From CAZFPT01 sp046541875 (GTDB lineage Bacteria; Planctomycetota; Phycisphaerae; SM23-33): a stretch of 53,723 nucleotides of DNA. The position numbers were made by a program, and so were the translations under genes. Under the pieces are notes generated by a model. It was given only the letters and a program-made list of their open reading frames with translations, made no database searches and had not been told where the DNA came from. The number at the start of each line of letters is the position of its first letter. Within the stretch, counting starts at the first letter, position 1. The DNA is taken from positions 1 to 53,723 of the forward strand of contig JBKHCL010000010.1 in the NCBI GenBank assembly GCA_046541875.1, written 5' to 3'. Positions 24,702 to 32,834 of this stretch are shown piece after piece.

Positions 24702-25116
24702 AATTGCCGGCGTGCGAGTAGTACTGCATCCACACGAAGGACAGGCCCGTGTACACGCTGAGCAGCACCCAACAACCCAGTTCGGTCCAGAGATGGCGAC
24801 GGTAGGTGAGCATGATCAGCGACGAGATCGAAACCAGCGACACTTTGAAGACGATCAACGCACCGGTCGAGCCGATCAGCGGTCTGGCGATGGGGTTGAG
24901 CTCGTGGAACCCGCCGATGTCCCGCGCGAAGAGCGTGAGGGCCAGATCGGTGAAGTTCATCAGCCAAATCGCGGCGATAAGCAGAACCACGCGCCGCGCC
25001 CGGCGGGCGGCGGCGTCTCCGCGCAGGGCGCGAATCGCCGTGACCAGACGATGCCACGGCCCGGCTGGTCGGCGCGCATCGGCCGGGCTGAGGGACAAAA
25101 GTGGGATGCGACTCAT
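24685..25116 (-). CDS. DUF5658-like membrane protein
   Basis: 143 aa. A basic N-terminus (about 1-40) and three or four membrane segments. Residues about 54-82 read NFTDLALTLFARDIGG and HELNPIARPLIG, followed by a Lys in the next segment. This D-x-x-x-T ... ELNP ... FK arrangement is what I associate with DUF5658. Function unknown. Its last 17 bases overlap the end of rodA on the other strand. Confidence 0.65.
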   Translation of the reverse strand: MSRIPLLSLSPADARRPAGPWHRLVTAIRALRGDAAARRARRVVLLIAAIWLMNFTDLALTLFARDIGGFHELNPIARPLIGSTGALIVFKVSLVSISSLIMLTYRRHLWTELGCWVLLSVYTGLSFVWMQYYSHAGNFILPL

Positions 25117-25165
25117 CTCAGGCCTCCGCGTCCGGTATCGACCGATTGGATGGGTGGGTTAACGA

Positions 25166-26098
25166 ATGAACGCGGAATTTCTTTCAGCCGAAAAACGCGA
25201 CACGTCTCCGCTGCCGGCATCCCGCCCGCTGTCGGACGATATGTCTCTGGAGGTTCGCGAGTTGCGATTCTCGGACGGGGCAGCCACGCCTGTGTGGCGG
25301 GTGCGAAGTTGTGAGGGTTGTCCGGGCCTGCCGCTGCTGTATCTGCACGGAATTCAGTCGCATCCCGGGTGGTTCGTGGGCTCTGCCCAGGCGTTGGCGC
25401 GCGAAGGTTGGGACGTGTTCCTGCTGACGCGCCGGGGCAGCGGAACCAGCACCGCCCCCCGCGGGGACGCGCCGTCGGCCGATCGGCTGATGACCGATCT
25501 GACCGAACTGGCCGAGTTGCTGCTGCGGGAGACGCGGGCCGAGACACTCTCGGCGGTGGGTGTGAGTTGGGGTGGCAAATGGCTGTCGGCCTGGCTGGCA
25601 GGAGGCAGGTCGGCCGTGTCGGCTGCGACGCTGGTGGCGCCGGGAATCGCACCGCGGGTGGACGTATCCTGGACCACGAAACTCGCCATCGCCGGCAGCT
25701 TGCTGTGCGTGCCCACGCGGCGGTTTGAGATTCCCCTGGGCGACCCGGAGCTGTTTACCGAAACCCCCGCGATGCAGCGGTACATCGCCGACGATAAGGC
25801 CAGCCTGCGACGCGCGACGGCACGTTTTCTTTACGCCAGCCGAAAGATGGAGGACCGCCTCAAGCACTCGCCTGCCGACGCCATCTCCACACCCACCACG
25901 CTGCTGCTGGCGGAGACCGACCGGATCATCGACAACGACAGGACCCGGCGGATCTTTGAGAAGCTCACCGGCAGTCGCGGTCAGACGCACACACTCAGCG
26001 GCGCACACACACTGGAGTTCGAGCCGGACCCTCAGCCGTTCTACGACGCGCTGGTCTCGTCGCTCGCGCCCGGCGTGCCGACCGACGAAGCGTCGTAG
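25166..26098 (+). CDS. Alpha/beta-hydrolase fold protein
   Basis: 310 aa, soluble, no signal peptide. Shows the hydrolase order: oxyanion strand LLYLHGIQSHPGWF (about 57-70), LLTRRGSGTS, nucleophile elbow GVSWGGK (Ser about 134), acid LLLAETDRIIDNDRT (Asp about 251) and base SGAHTLEFE (His about 277). A lipase, esterase or related serine hydrolase; the substrate is not predictable. The last 58 bases overlap the end of the convergent glycosyltransferase, one of three 3' overlaps in the window. Confidence 0.85.
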   Translation: MNAEFLSAEKRDTSPLPASRPLSDDMSLEVRELRFSDGAATPVWRVRSCEGCPGLPLLYLHGIQSHPGWFVGSAQALAREGWDVFLLTRRGSGTSTAPRGDAPSADRLMTDLTELAELLLRETRAETLSAVGVSWGGKWLSAWLAGGRSAVSAATLVAPGIAPRVDVSWTTKLAIAGSLLCVPTRRFEIPLGDPELFTETPAMQRYIADDKASLRRATARFLYASRKMEDRLKHSPADAISTPTTLLLAETDRIIDNDRTRRIFEKLTGSRGQTHTLSGAHTLEFEPDPQPFYDALVSSLAPGVPTDEAS

Positions 26099-27258
26099 CG
26101 GGTTCCCCGCCAGGTGACCGTAGCGCCGGTGGAGAGCTTCCACAGGGCGGATCCCAGACACTTCAGGGCGATCAGGCAGCCCAGCGGATACGTCCAGAAC
26201 AGCCCGCGTCGCCCCCCGAGCAGGGCGTAGAACCGCCACAGGACCGACCACTGGACGCACACCGCCACCGTGCCTGCCACGGCGGCCGTCAGTGCTGCCG
26301 CCCCGCCGAACGACGCCCAGGCAAGCCATCCCGCCACGGCCACGCCATAAGGCAGGAGGCTCATGAACAGCACCAGCAGCATCGAGGCGATAATGCGGGA
26401 CGCCTTGCCGAACGTCCCCAGGAAAATGCGGGTCCACCCGCCGACGATCGCCCGCAGCGAGGTGTACATCCGCACGCCGTACAGCCCGACCCCCGGGGCC
26501 ACGCGAAGGGTGAGTCCGGCGCGTTTGGTCAGCCTCGCCAGCCAGAGGTCGTCCTGGATGCGGTCGCGGATGGGCTCATGTCCGCCGACCTGGTCGTAGG
26601 CGGAGCGAGACATGAGGATGAACGCCCCGTTGGCGTACACGTGAGGCTTGCGGGGGTTGTTGACCTTGTTGGGGTGGCACCAGATCATCATCACGCCGCT
26701 GCAGACCGGCTGAACGACGTTCTCCCAGAACGTGCGAAGCTCCATCTCGGGCAGGACGCTGAGCAGGTCGGCATTGAGCTCGTCGGCCTTGGCGACGGCG
26801 GCGGCGAGCGTGTGCGGGGTCTTCTGGGTGCAGTCGGCGTCGATCATGCACAGCCACTGGCCCCGGGCATGCTGAATGCCCGTGTGCATCGCGTGGTTCT
26901 TGCCCGCCCAGCCCTCGGGAAGATGTTCGACCCGCACCAGTGTCACTCGGCTGTCCTGCTCGGCGTAGCGGGCGGCGATCTCGGCGGTGGCGTCGTCGGA
27001 GCGGTCGTCAATGACGATCAGCTCGAAGTCCGGGTAGTCCTGCATCAGTACGCTCTCGATGCACCGGGCGATGTTCTCTTCCTCGTCCTTGGCGGCCACC
27101 AGAACACTCACGGCGGGCCAATCGGTGCGGCCGGGAACGGGCGTTCCCGAGACGACCATCGTCGAGCGGTGCTGACGGGAGATCTGCAAATGGCGCGACG
27201 CCCAGACCAGCGCGATCAGCCCGCAGAGAATCGTAAGCACGATCCAGAGAATACTCAC
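26041..27258 (-). CDS. Membrane-bound family 2 glycosyltransferase
   Basis: 405 aa. An N-terminal membrane segment (about 3-22), a GT-A catalytic domain (about 48-250) with VSVLVAAKDEEENIARCIESVL, DDRSDDATAEI, the metal-binding CMIDADCTQK and a later QDDLWLARL, then three or four C-terminal membrane segments (about 275-375). This layout resembles HpnB-type and other polyprenyl or lipid glycosyltransferases. The donor and acceptor sugar are unknown. The start overlaps the larC stop by four bases, so the two are translated together, although no functional link is obvious. Confidence 0.85.
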   Translation of the reverse strand: MSILWIVLTILCGLIALVWASRHLQISRQHRSTMVVSGTPVPGRTDWPAVSVLVAAKDEEENIARCIESVLMQDYPDFELIVIDDRSDDATAEIAARYAEQDSRVTLVRVEHLPEGWAGKNHAMHTGIQHARGQWLCMIDADCTQKTPHTLAAAVAKADELNADLLSVLPEMELRTFWENVVQPVCSGVMMIWCHPNKVNNPRKPHVYANGAFILMSRSAYDQVGGHEPIRDRIQDDLWLARLTKRAGLTLRVAPGVGLYGVRMYTSLRAIVGGWTRIFLGTFGKASRIIASMLLVLFMSLLPYGVAVAGWLAWASFGGAAALTAAVAGTVAVCVQWSVLWRFYALLGGRRGLFWTYPLGCLIALKCLGSALWKLSTGATVTWRGTRYDASSVGTPGASDETSAS

Positions 27259-28430
27259 GCGCCACGCTCCCGCCAGGCGACGACGGCTGCGGCGACGGCC
27301 TCCCGCACCGAAACGTGGTGCGACTCGGCCGCCTGCCGGCAGTCCTCGAACTCCGGCGAGGCCGACAGCTCGCTGCCGCCCCTGCTGCCGACTTTCACGC
27401 GGATCGGTCCGTAGGGCGTTTCGACCGTCTCGTGGCGACGGGCGAGCTTTACCCGCTCGCAGGTTCGGCGACGAATGCCGAACGTGGGGGTCTCCTCGAA
27501 CAGGAGCGCCTCGGCGGCGGCCCGCTCAGCCGGGTGAACCAACGCCGAGAGTACCCACCCGGGGCGGGATTTCTTCATGGTCGCCGGGCTCGCCCAGGCG
27601 TCGAGGCAGCCGATGCTCAACAGCTTCTCGATGGTCGATCCGAGCAGTTCTCCCGTGACGTCGTCGATGTTGGCGGTCAGCTCGATGACGCTGTCGGTCT
27701 GCCCTGCCTGGTCGGCGCTGCCGATCAGAACGCGGAGCAGGTTCGGGACGTTTTGGCCTTCGCGCGTGCCGGCGCCCCATCCGATGGTCGACACCTCGAT
27801 GGCCGGTGGTGGCCCGAATGTCTCGGCAAGGGCGGTGAACAATGCTGCCGCCGTCGGCGTGGTCATCTCGCCGGGGTTCGCGCCGGGGACGGTCTTGGCT
27901 CCCACCAGCAGCTCGGCCGTCGCCGGAGCGGGAACGGGCATGGTTCCGTGGTCGCACTCGATGGTCCCGCTGCCCAGGGGGATCGGCGCGACGTGAATGC
28001 GGTCCACGCCGAGCTGCTCCAGGGCAAGGCAGGCCCCGACGATGTCCACGATGCTGTCGACGGCGCCGACCTCGTGGAAGTGAACCTTCTCGATGGTGGT
28101 CTGGTGGACCTTCGCCTCGGCCCGGGCGAGGCGCATGAAGACGGCCTTGGCGCGGTCGGCGGCGCGGGCGGGCAGGTCGGCTGCGTCGATCATCTCGGTG
28201 ATGTGGTGGAGGTGGCGGTGAGGCTGTTCGCCCTGCTCGACTTCGACGATGAACCGTCGCCCGGTCAATCCCATGCGCGTGACGGTCTCCGTGCGGAGGG
28301 CGTAGCCCTCCACCGGCAGTTTGGCCAGTTGGGTCCGGAGCGTTTTGAAGTCGGCTCCGGCATCCAGCAGCGAAGCGCAGATCATGTCTCCGCCGGCCCC
28401 GGCGAAGCAGTCGAAGTATGCGGTGGTCAT
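27255..28430 (-). CDS. larC: LarC: nickel insertion protein for the lactate racemase cofactor
   Basis: 391 aa in one uninterrupted frame (in Lactiplantibacillus plantarum LarC is made by ribosomal frameshifting). LarC inserts Ni into pyridinium-3,5-bisthiocarboxylic acid mononucleotide to make the nickel-pincer cofactor. The N-terminus AYFDCFAGAGGDMICASLLDAG is diagnostic. A His-rich stretch (HRHLHHITEMI, about 71-81), EKVHFHEVGAVDSIVD (about 114-129) and LTANIDDVTGEL in the C-terminal domain are also typical. LarA, LarB and LarE are not in the window. The lactate-type dehydrogenase operon 4.4 kb away is a possible metabolic partner. Confidence 0.93.
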   Translation of the reverse strand: MTTAYFDCFAGAGGDMICASLLDAGADFKTLRTQLAKLPVEGYALRTETVTRMGLTGRRFIVEVEQGEQPHRHLHHITEMIDAADLPARAADRAKAVFMRLARAEAKVHQTTIEKVHFHEVGAVDSIVDIVGACLALEQLGVDRIHVAPIPLGSGTIECDHGTMPVPAPATAELLVGAKTVPGANPGEMTTPTAAALFTALAETFGPPPAIEVSTIGWGAGTREGQNVPNLLRVLIGSADQAGQTDSVIELTANIDDVTGELLGSTIEKLLSIGCLDAWASPATMKKSRPGWVLSALVHPAERAAAEALLFEETPTFGIRRRTCERVKLARRHETVETPYGPIRVKVGSRGGSELSASPEFEDCRQAAESHHVSVREAVAAAVVAWRERGA

Positions 28431-28570
28431 TCGGTACTCTCCTTGCGTGTCCGGCGAGTGTAGAACCGCCGGCGCCCAAAAGCAAGCGGGCCGGGGCGAT
28501 CCGCGCGCCTAGGATGCACTGCAGGCAATGGTTTCCGAATGAGTTGTATTCACGGATCGAGAGGCGAGGA

Positions 28571-29953
28571 ATGATTGAAATAGACATGGAACTCACCCCG
28601 GACGCGATGGCTGAGAGGCTCGCGAGATTCTGGGAGATTTCAGGCAGGAAGATTCGCGCGATGCGAGAGCAGTACGACACGTCACAAGGTTCGCCGGTGT
28701 TCACCGAGGGCGGCCGATATACCACACGCGGCTGGACGGAGTGGACGCAGGGTTTCCAGTTCGGCGGGGAGATTCTCCAGTTCGACGCCACCGGCGAGGA
28801 GAGCTTCCTCGATCTGGGGCGATCCAGCACGCTGGAGGTGATGGCGTCGCACGTTTCGCACATCGGCGTGCACGACCACGGGTTCAACAACGTCTCGACG
28901 TATGGCAACCTGCGACGGCTGCTGCTGGAGGGTCGCATCGAGGCCGATCCGTGGGAGCGGAATTTCTACGAGCTGGCGCTGAAGGTCAGCGGAGCGGTGC
29001 AGGCAGCGCGGTTCACGCCGCTTCCCGACGGCGGCGGTTACATCTACTCGTTCAACGGTCCGCAGTCGCTCTTTGCCGACACGATCCGCTCCTGCCGTGC
29101 CTTGGCGGTGAGTCATATGCTTGGCCACGTGCTGCAGGGCGAAAACGACGTGAAGATCAATCTGCTGGGGCGGATGATCGATCACGCCCGGGCGACCAGC
29201 CGATACAACGTGTACTTCGGCGAAGGCAGAGACAGTTACGACATCCGCGGGCGGGTGGTGCACGAGAGCATTTTCAACATTAACGATGGCAACTATCGCT
29301 GCCCGAGCACCCAGCAGGGCTACTCGCCATTCACCACCTGGACGCGCGGGCTTTCGTGGGTGATGTCCGGCTACCCGGAGGAGTTGGAGTACCTCGCCAC
29401 GCGCAGCGACGAAGAGCTCGATCCCTTTGGCGGCAGGGATGCGGTGGAGGGCCTGTTCCTGCGGACCGCGCGGGCGGCGTGTGATTTTTACATCGAGCAC
29501 ACGCCCACCGACGGCGTGCCGTACTGGGACACCGGCGCGCCGGGCCTGGCGAACATGGGCGACTATCTCAACCGACCGGCCGACCCGTACAACGACCACG
29601 AACCGGTGGACAGCTCCGCGGCTGCGATCGGTTCGCAGGGACTGATGCGTCTGGGGCGGTACTTGATGGCGAGGGGCGAGGAGGATGCCGGGAAACGCTA
29701 CCGGCAGGCCGGCCTGACCGTGCTGAACACGCTGCTGGACGAGCCGTACCTGTCCACCGACGATGCCCACCAGGGCCTGATCCTGCATTCGATTTACCAT
29801 CGCCCCAACGGCTGGGATTATGTGCCCGAGGGCAGCAGCATTCCGTGCGGCGAGTCGAGCATGTGGGGCGACTATCACGCCCGGGAGGCGGCGCTGTACG
29901 TGCAGCGCGTCGCCGAGGGCGGGCCGTACCTGACCTTCTGGGGCAGCGAGTAG
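28571..29953 (+). CDS. Glycoside hydrolase family 88-like (unsaturated glucuronyl hydrolase type)
   Basis: 460 aa, no signal peptide. The all-alpha barrel character and motifs HDHGFNNVSTYGNLRRLL (about 100-117), GYSPFTTWTRGLSWVMSGY (about 252-270), DGVPYWDTGAPG (about 316-327) and SSMWGDYHAREAAL near the end match GH88/GH105-type hydrolases, which remove unsaturated uronic acid from glycosaminoglycan or pectin fragments after lyase action. The catalytic aspartates were not assigned with certainty. The start at 28571 follows GAGAGG. An oxidoreductase follows 134 bases downstream on the same strand, plausibly acting on the released sugar. Confidence 0.7.
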   Translation: MIEIDMELTPDAMAERLARFWEISGRKIRAMREQYDTSQGSPVFTEGGRYTTRGWTEWTQGFQFGGEILQFDATGEESFLDLGRSSTLEVMASHVSHIGVHDHGFNNVSTYGNLRRLLLEGRIEADPWERNFYELALKVSGAVQAARFTPLPDGGGYIYSFNGPQSLFADTIRSCRALAVSHMLGHVLQGENDVKINLLGRMIDHARATSRYNVYFGEGRDSYDIRGRVVHESIFNINDGNYRCPSTQQGYSPFTTWTRGLSWVMSGYPEELEYLATRSDEELDPFGGRDAVEGLFLRTARAACDFYIEHTPTDGVPYWDTGAPGLANMGDYLNRPADPYNDHEPVDSSAAAIGSQGLMRLGRYLMARGEEDAGKRYRQAGLTVLNTLLDEPYLSTDDAHQGLILHSIYHRPNGWDYVPEGSSIPCGESSMWGDYHAREAALYVQRVAEGGPYLTFWGSE

Positions 29954-30087
29954 ACGGGGGACATCGCGGCAGCAGGACCGTGCATTCGGCGGGACGCATC
30001 CGGTGATCGGTTGCATTACGTCTGTCGGCTGATACGCTCTTTCCGTGACGCTGCCGACTCCCGGCGGCGCTTCGGTAGGAGAAGAGG

Positions 30088-31107
30088 ATGGCTGGTGAGC
30101 GTGCTGTTGTGGTCGGTGCCGGTGGAATCTCGCGGGCGTGGTTCCCGCCACTGATCGACGAGAAGGTCGACGTGACGGCCGTGGTGGATCTGAACGTCAA
30201 AGCCGCCGAGGAGCGAATCGCGACGTACGGCCTGGATGCCGAGGCGTCGGACGATCTGGGGGCGACGCTGAAGCGCTGCCGGCCTGACTTCGTGGTGGAC
30301 CTGACCGTGCCCGAAGCCCACTGCACCGTCACGTGCGAGGCGCTGCGGGCGGGTTGCCACGTGATCGGCGAGAAGCCGATGGCCAACTCGATGGCCGAGG
30401 CGCGGAAGATGGTGCGCGCCGCGGACAAGGCCGACCGGCTGTACATGGTCAGCCAGTCTCGCCGCTGGAATCCGATGCACGAGACGGCGAGGCGGCAACT
30501 GGCGAAAGACCGCATCGGGACGCTGTCGTCGGCGACGTGCGACTTCTTCCTGGGCGCCCATTTCGGCGGGTTCCGCGCGGAGATGGACAGCCCGCTGATT
30601 CTCGACATGTCCATCCACCATTTCGACCTTGTTCGGTTCATCACCGGCAAGGATCCCGTCGCGGTGTACGCCCACGAGTGGAACCCGCCCGGGTCGTGGT
30701 ATCGCGGCGACGTCGCCGCCGGTTGTATCTTCGAGATGACCGACGGGGTGACGTTCAGCTATCGCGGCAGCTGGTGCGCCGAAGGTCGCCAGACCAGTTG
30801 GAACGGCGATTGGCGGTTCCAGGGCGAGCGGGGCAGCATGATCTACGCCCAGGACGAACTGCCCGTGGTGGAGGTGGCGGCCAAAAGGACCGGGTTCCAG
30901 CTGGGCTGCAAGGCACTGAAGGTGAAACCGGCGTCGGTGAAGCACCTGCGCATGCATGGCGCACTGCGCGAGATGCTGGCGTACCTGCGGAGGGGCACGG
31001 TTCCGCAGACCGAGTGCCACGACAACATCAAGTCGCTGGCGATGGTCTTCGCAGCCATCGAGTCGTCCCGGAAAGGCCGACGCGTGGAGATCAAGACCGG
31101 CGTGTAG
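30088..31107 (+). CDS. Gfo/Idh/MocA family oxidoreductase
   Basis: 339 aa. The Rossmann fold starts at residue 5 (AVVVGAGGISRAWFPPL), followed by the family EKPMANSMAEARKMV (about 95-109, with the conserved E-K-P) and a C-terminal alpha/beta dimerisation domain with MDSPLILDMSIHHFDLVRFITG (the D-x-x-x-H-x-x-D pattern, about 165-188). It is an NAD(P)-dependent sugar or cyclitol dehydrogenase. It lies behind the GH88-like gene, so it may act on a uronic acid or on the released sugar. Confidence 0.88.
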   Translation: MAGERAVVVGAGGISRAWFPPLIDEKVDVTAVVDLNVKAAEERIATYGLDAEASDDLGATLKRCRPDFVVDLTVPEAHCTVTCEALRAGCHVIGEKPMANSMAEARKMVRAADKADRLYMVSQSRRWNPMHETARRQLAKDRIGTLSSATCDFFLGAHFGGFRAEMDSPLILDMSIHHFDLVRFITGKDPVAVYAHEWNPPGSWYRGDVAAGCIFEMTDGVTFSYRGSWCAEGRQTSWNGDWRFQGERGSMIYAQDELPVVEVAAKRTGFQLGCKALKVKPASVKHLRMHGALREMLAYLRRGTVPQTECHDNIKSLAMVFAAIESSRKGRRVEIKTGV

Positions 31108-31124
31108 GCGTTGTGGATGCACAC

Positions 31125-31160
31125 AAAAAAGCCCCGGCCGTCGGAGTGACGACCGGGGCT
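31125..31160 (-). terminator. Rho-independent terminator of the FtsZ-like gene
   Basis: AGCCCCGG (31130-31137) pairs with CCGGGGCT (31153-31160), extended by GTCG/GACG inside. Read on the minus strand, a run of six T (31125-31130) follows. It lies about 25 bases after the stop at 31186 and may also stop the plus-strand oxidoreductase transcript, though T residues are few on that side. Confidence 0.8.
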
Positions 31161-31185
31161 TGGTGTGGCTGTGCGGATCGGTAGG

Positions 31186-32673
31186 TCAGGAAACGCGGAG
31201 GAGTTCTTCCAGGCGTTCCTGCGGGGCGTCCAGCCCGCCGATCATGGTGTAGACTCGCAGGGAGTCCTTGTTGTCTTCGTAGATTCCACGGTGGACGGTG
31301 GCCTGGCCGGTGATGTCGGTCAGGATGTCGAAGGCGTGGTTGACGCTGTCCTGCAGACCGGGCGTGTCGGCCATGATCTGCTTGCCACCGACGACGATCG
31401 CACCGGCGACGCGGGCGGTATCGAGGTTGAACCCACCGGCCAGCAGGGTCTTCTCGAGGTTGCCCTTCATCGCCTGGGAGATGTCGTAACGGCGCTGGAA
31501 GTAATCGACCTTCGTGAGCCCCATGATCTGGCAGCCGCCGGCTTCCATGATGGACTGGTAGTCCACCGAGTCGAAGCTGGTGTAGGGGCTGGCCAGGGCG
31601 CTGAGCCGATTGAAGATGTCGAACAGGCCGGCGACGGTCGTGTTGATCGTCGGCCAGAAGTCCTTGACCGTCAGACCCGGGTACATCCGGGAGATCTTCT
31701 CGTTGTCCACGATGATCAGCGGGCTGATCTCACCATCGGCGGCCATGCGGCACAGTTCGGTGGTGACTTCGTAGGCGTTGCGTCCGACCTTGGGGGAGGC
31801 GGCTTCGCCGTCGGTGGGCAGGGTGCAGAGCACGCCGATCCGCCGCTCGGGATTCCGCAGGCCGATGTGCTTGGCGCAGGAGCGGATCGTGTCGATCAGC
31901 GGGATCGCGCTGCCGGAACCCGTGCCACCGCCGGCGCCCATGGCGATCATGACGTGGTCGACGTTCTCGGAGAAGATCTGCTCCAGAGCGTGGATGATGT
32001 CCTGGCGATACTGGACCGCCGCCTGCTGGCCGCGGGCCATGTCCTTGCCGGCACCCTTGCGCCCGATGTCCATGAGGATCTTCTGATTCTCGGGCAACTG
32101 GAGTTCCTGGAGGTCATGATAGGCGGTGTTGATGGCGATGGCCTTGCCATAGCCCAGCTCGTTGAACGCGCGGACGAGTCGGCCGCCGCACTGGCCGGTA
32201 CCGATCCAACCGAACTTCGTCGAGCCCTTGGTGGTATCCTTGACGCCCGCTTCGGGGGCCGTCTTGGGGGTGTACTCTTCCAGCATCAGCGTGGGGACCA
32301 GTTCCTTGTTCCGGCTTTGGCTTTTGGTCTGCGAGCTGGAGGCCTGGGAGGTGGTCTTCTTGCCGGCGGTGCGTTTCTTCGGGGTGCTCTTGGAGGAGGC
32401 CCGGCTCTTGGTGGCGCTGCTGGCCTTGGAGCCGGTGGAGCTGCTCTTGCCCTTGGTCGAGGAACTCTTGGACTTCGAGGCGCTGCTCTTGGAGGCACTG
32501 CTCTTGGACTTCGTGCTGCTGGTCTTGCTGCTCGTGCCGGAGGACTTGCGGGCGTTCTTCACCGCCGAGGCGATGCGCTTGCGCTGGTTCTCCGCCGACC
32601 GCTTCGTGCTACCGGACTTCGCCTTGCTCTGCGTGCCGGCTTTGCTCTTGCTCTTCGTGGTGGATGGTGTCAT
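31186..32673 (-). CDS. Divergent FtsZ/tubulin-superfamily GTPase with a Ser/Lys-rich N-terminal tail
   Basis: 495 aa from the ATG at 32673 (AAGGAG 7 bases upstream; the ATG two codons earlier is too close). Residues about 1-125 are a low-complexity basic tail of Ser, Lys, Thr and Ala (units such as SKSSASK, KSKSSST), like histone-H1-type tails. From about 150 the FtsZ/tubulin fold begins: FGWIGTGQCGGRLVRAF, IAINTAYHDL, KGAGKDMARGQ, the tubulin signature GAGGGTGSGSA (about 246-256), and a T7-like SFDSVDYQSIM (about 366-376) that keeps both acidic residues of FtsZ NxDxxD while Asn becomes Ser. GTP binding and hydrolysis look intact. The C-terminus has no FtsZ tail peptide. A single-gene unit. 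It is not canonical FtsZ; most planctomycetes lack FtsZ. Role in vivo unknown. Confidence 0.85.
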   Translation of the reverse strand: MTPSTTKSKSKAGTQSKAKSGSTKRSAENQRKRIASAVKNARKSSGTSSKTSSTKSKSSASKSSASKSKSSSTKGKSSSTGSKASSATKSRASSKSTPKKRTAGKKTTSQASSSQTKSQSRNKELVPTLMLEEYTPKTAPEAGVKDTTKGSTKFGWIGTGQCGGRLVRAFNELGYGKAIAINTAYHDLQELQLPENQKILMDIGRKGAGKDMARGQQAAVQYRQDIIHALEQIFSENVDHVMIAMGAGGGTGSGSAIPLIDTIRSCAKHIGLRNPERRIGVLCTLPTDGEAASPKVGRNAYEVTTELCRMAADGEISPLIIVDNEKISRMYPGLTVKDFWPTINTTVAGLFDIFNRLSALASPYTSFDSVDYQSIMEAGGCQIMGLTKVDYFQRRYDISQAMKGNLEKTLLAGGFNLDTARVAGAIVVGGKQIMADTPGLQDSVNHAFDILTDITGQATVHRGIYEDNKDSLRVYTMIGGLDAPQERLEELLRVS

Positions 32674-32834
32674 TCCCATTCTCCTTGCTGGTTTACTGGA
32701 ACCCTGATTTGTCGCTTCGAAGCAAATCTCTACGCGGGAAATCGGAGTCAGCCCGCGACAAATTGAGGAGAGGATGGGAAAAATGAGAAAATGTGCCGAT
32801 CGGAGAATATGTCCCCCGCGCGCACAACAGGCGA

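Noticed and set aside
32340..32640. Possible CRISPR-like or tandem DNA repeat
   Set aside because: Repeats are short, irregular and in frame with a Ser/Lys-rich coding tail; there are no spacers of constant length.
31165..32766. 533-codon plus-strand frame opposite the FtsZ-like gene
   Set aside because: Its Gly/Ala/Leu-rich end is only the complement of the Ser/Lys repeats, and the minus strand has the tubulin signature and a terminator.
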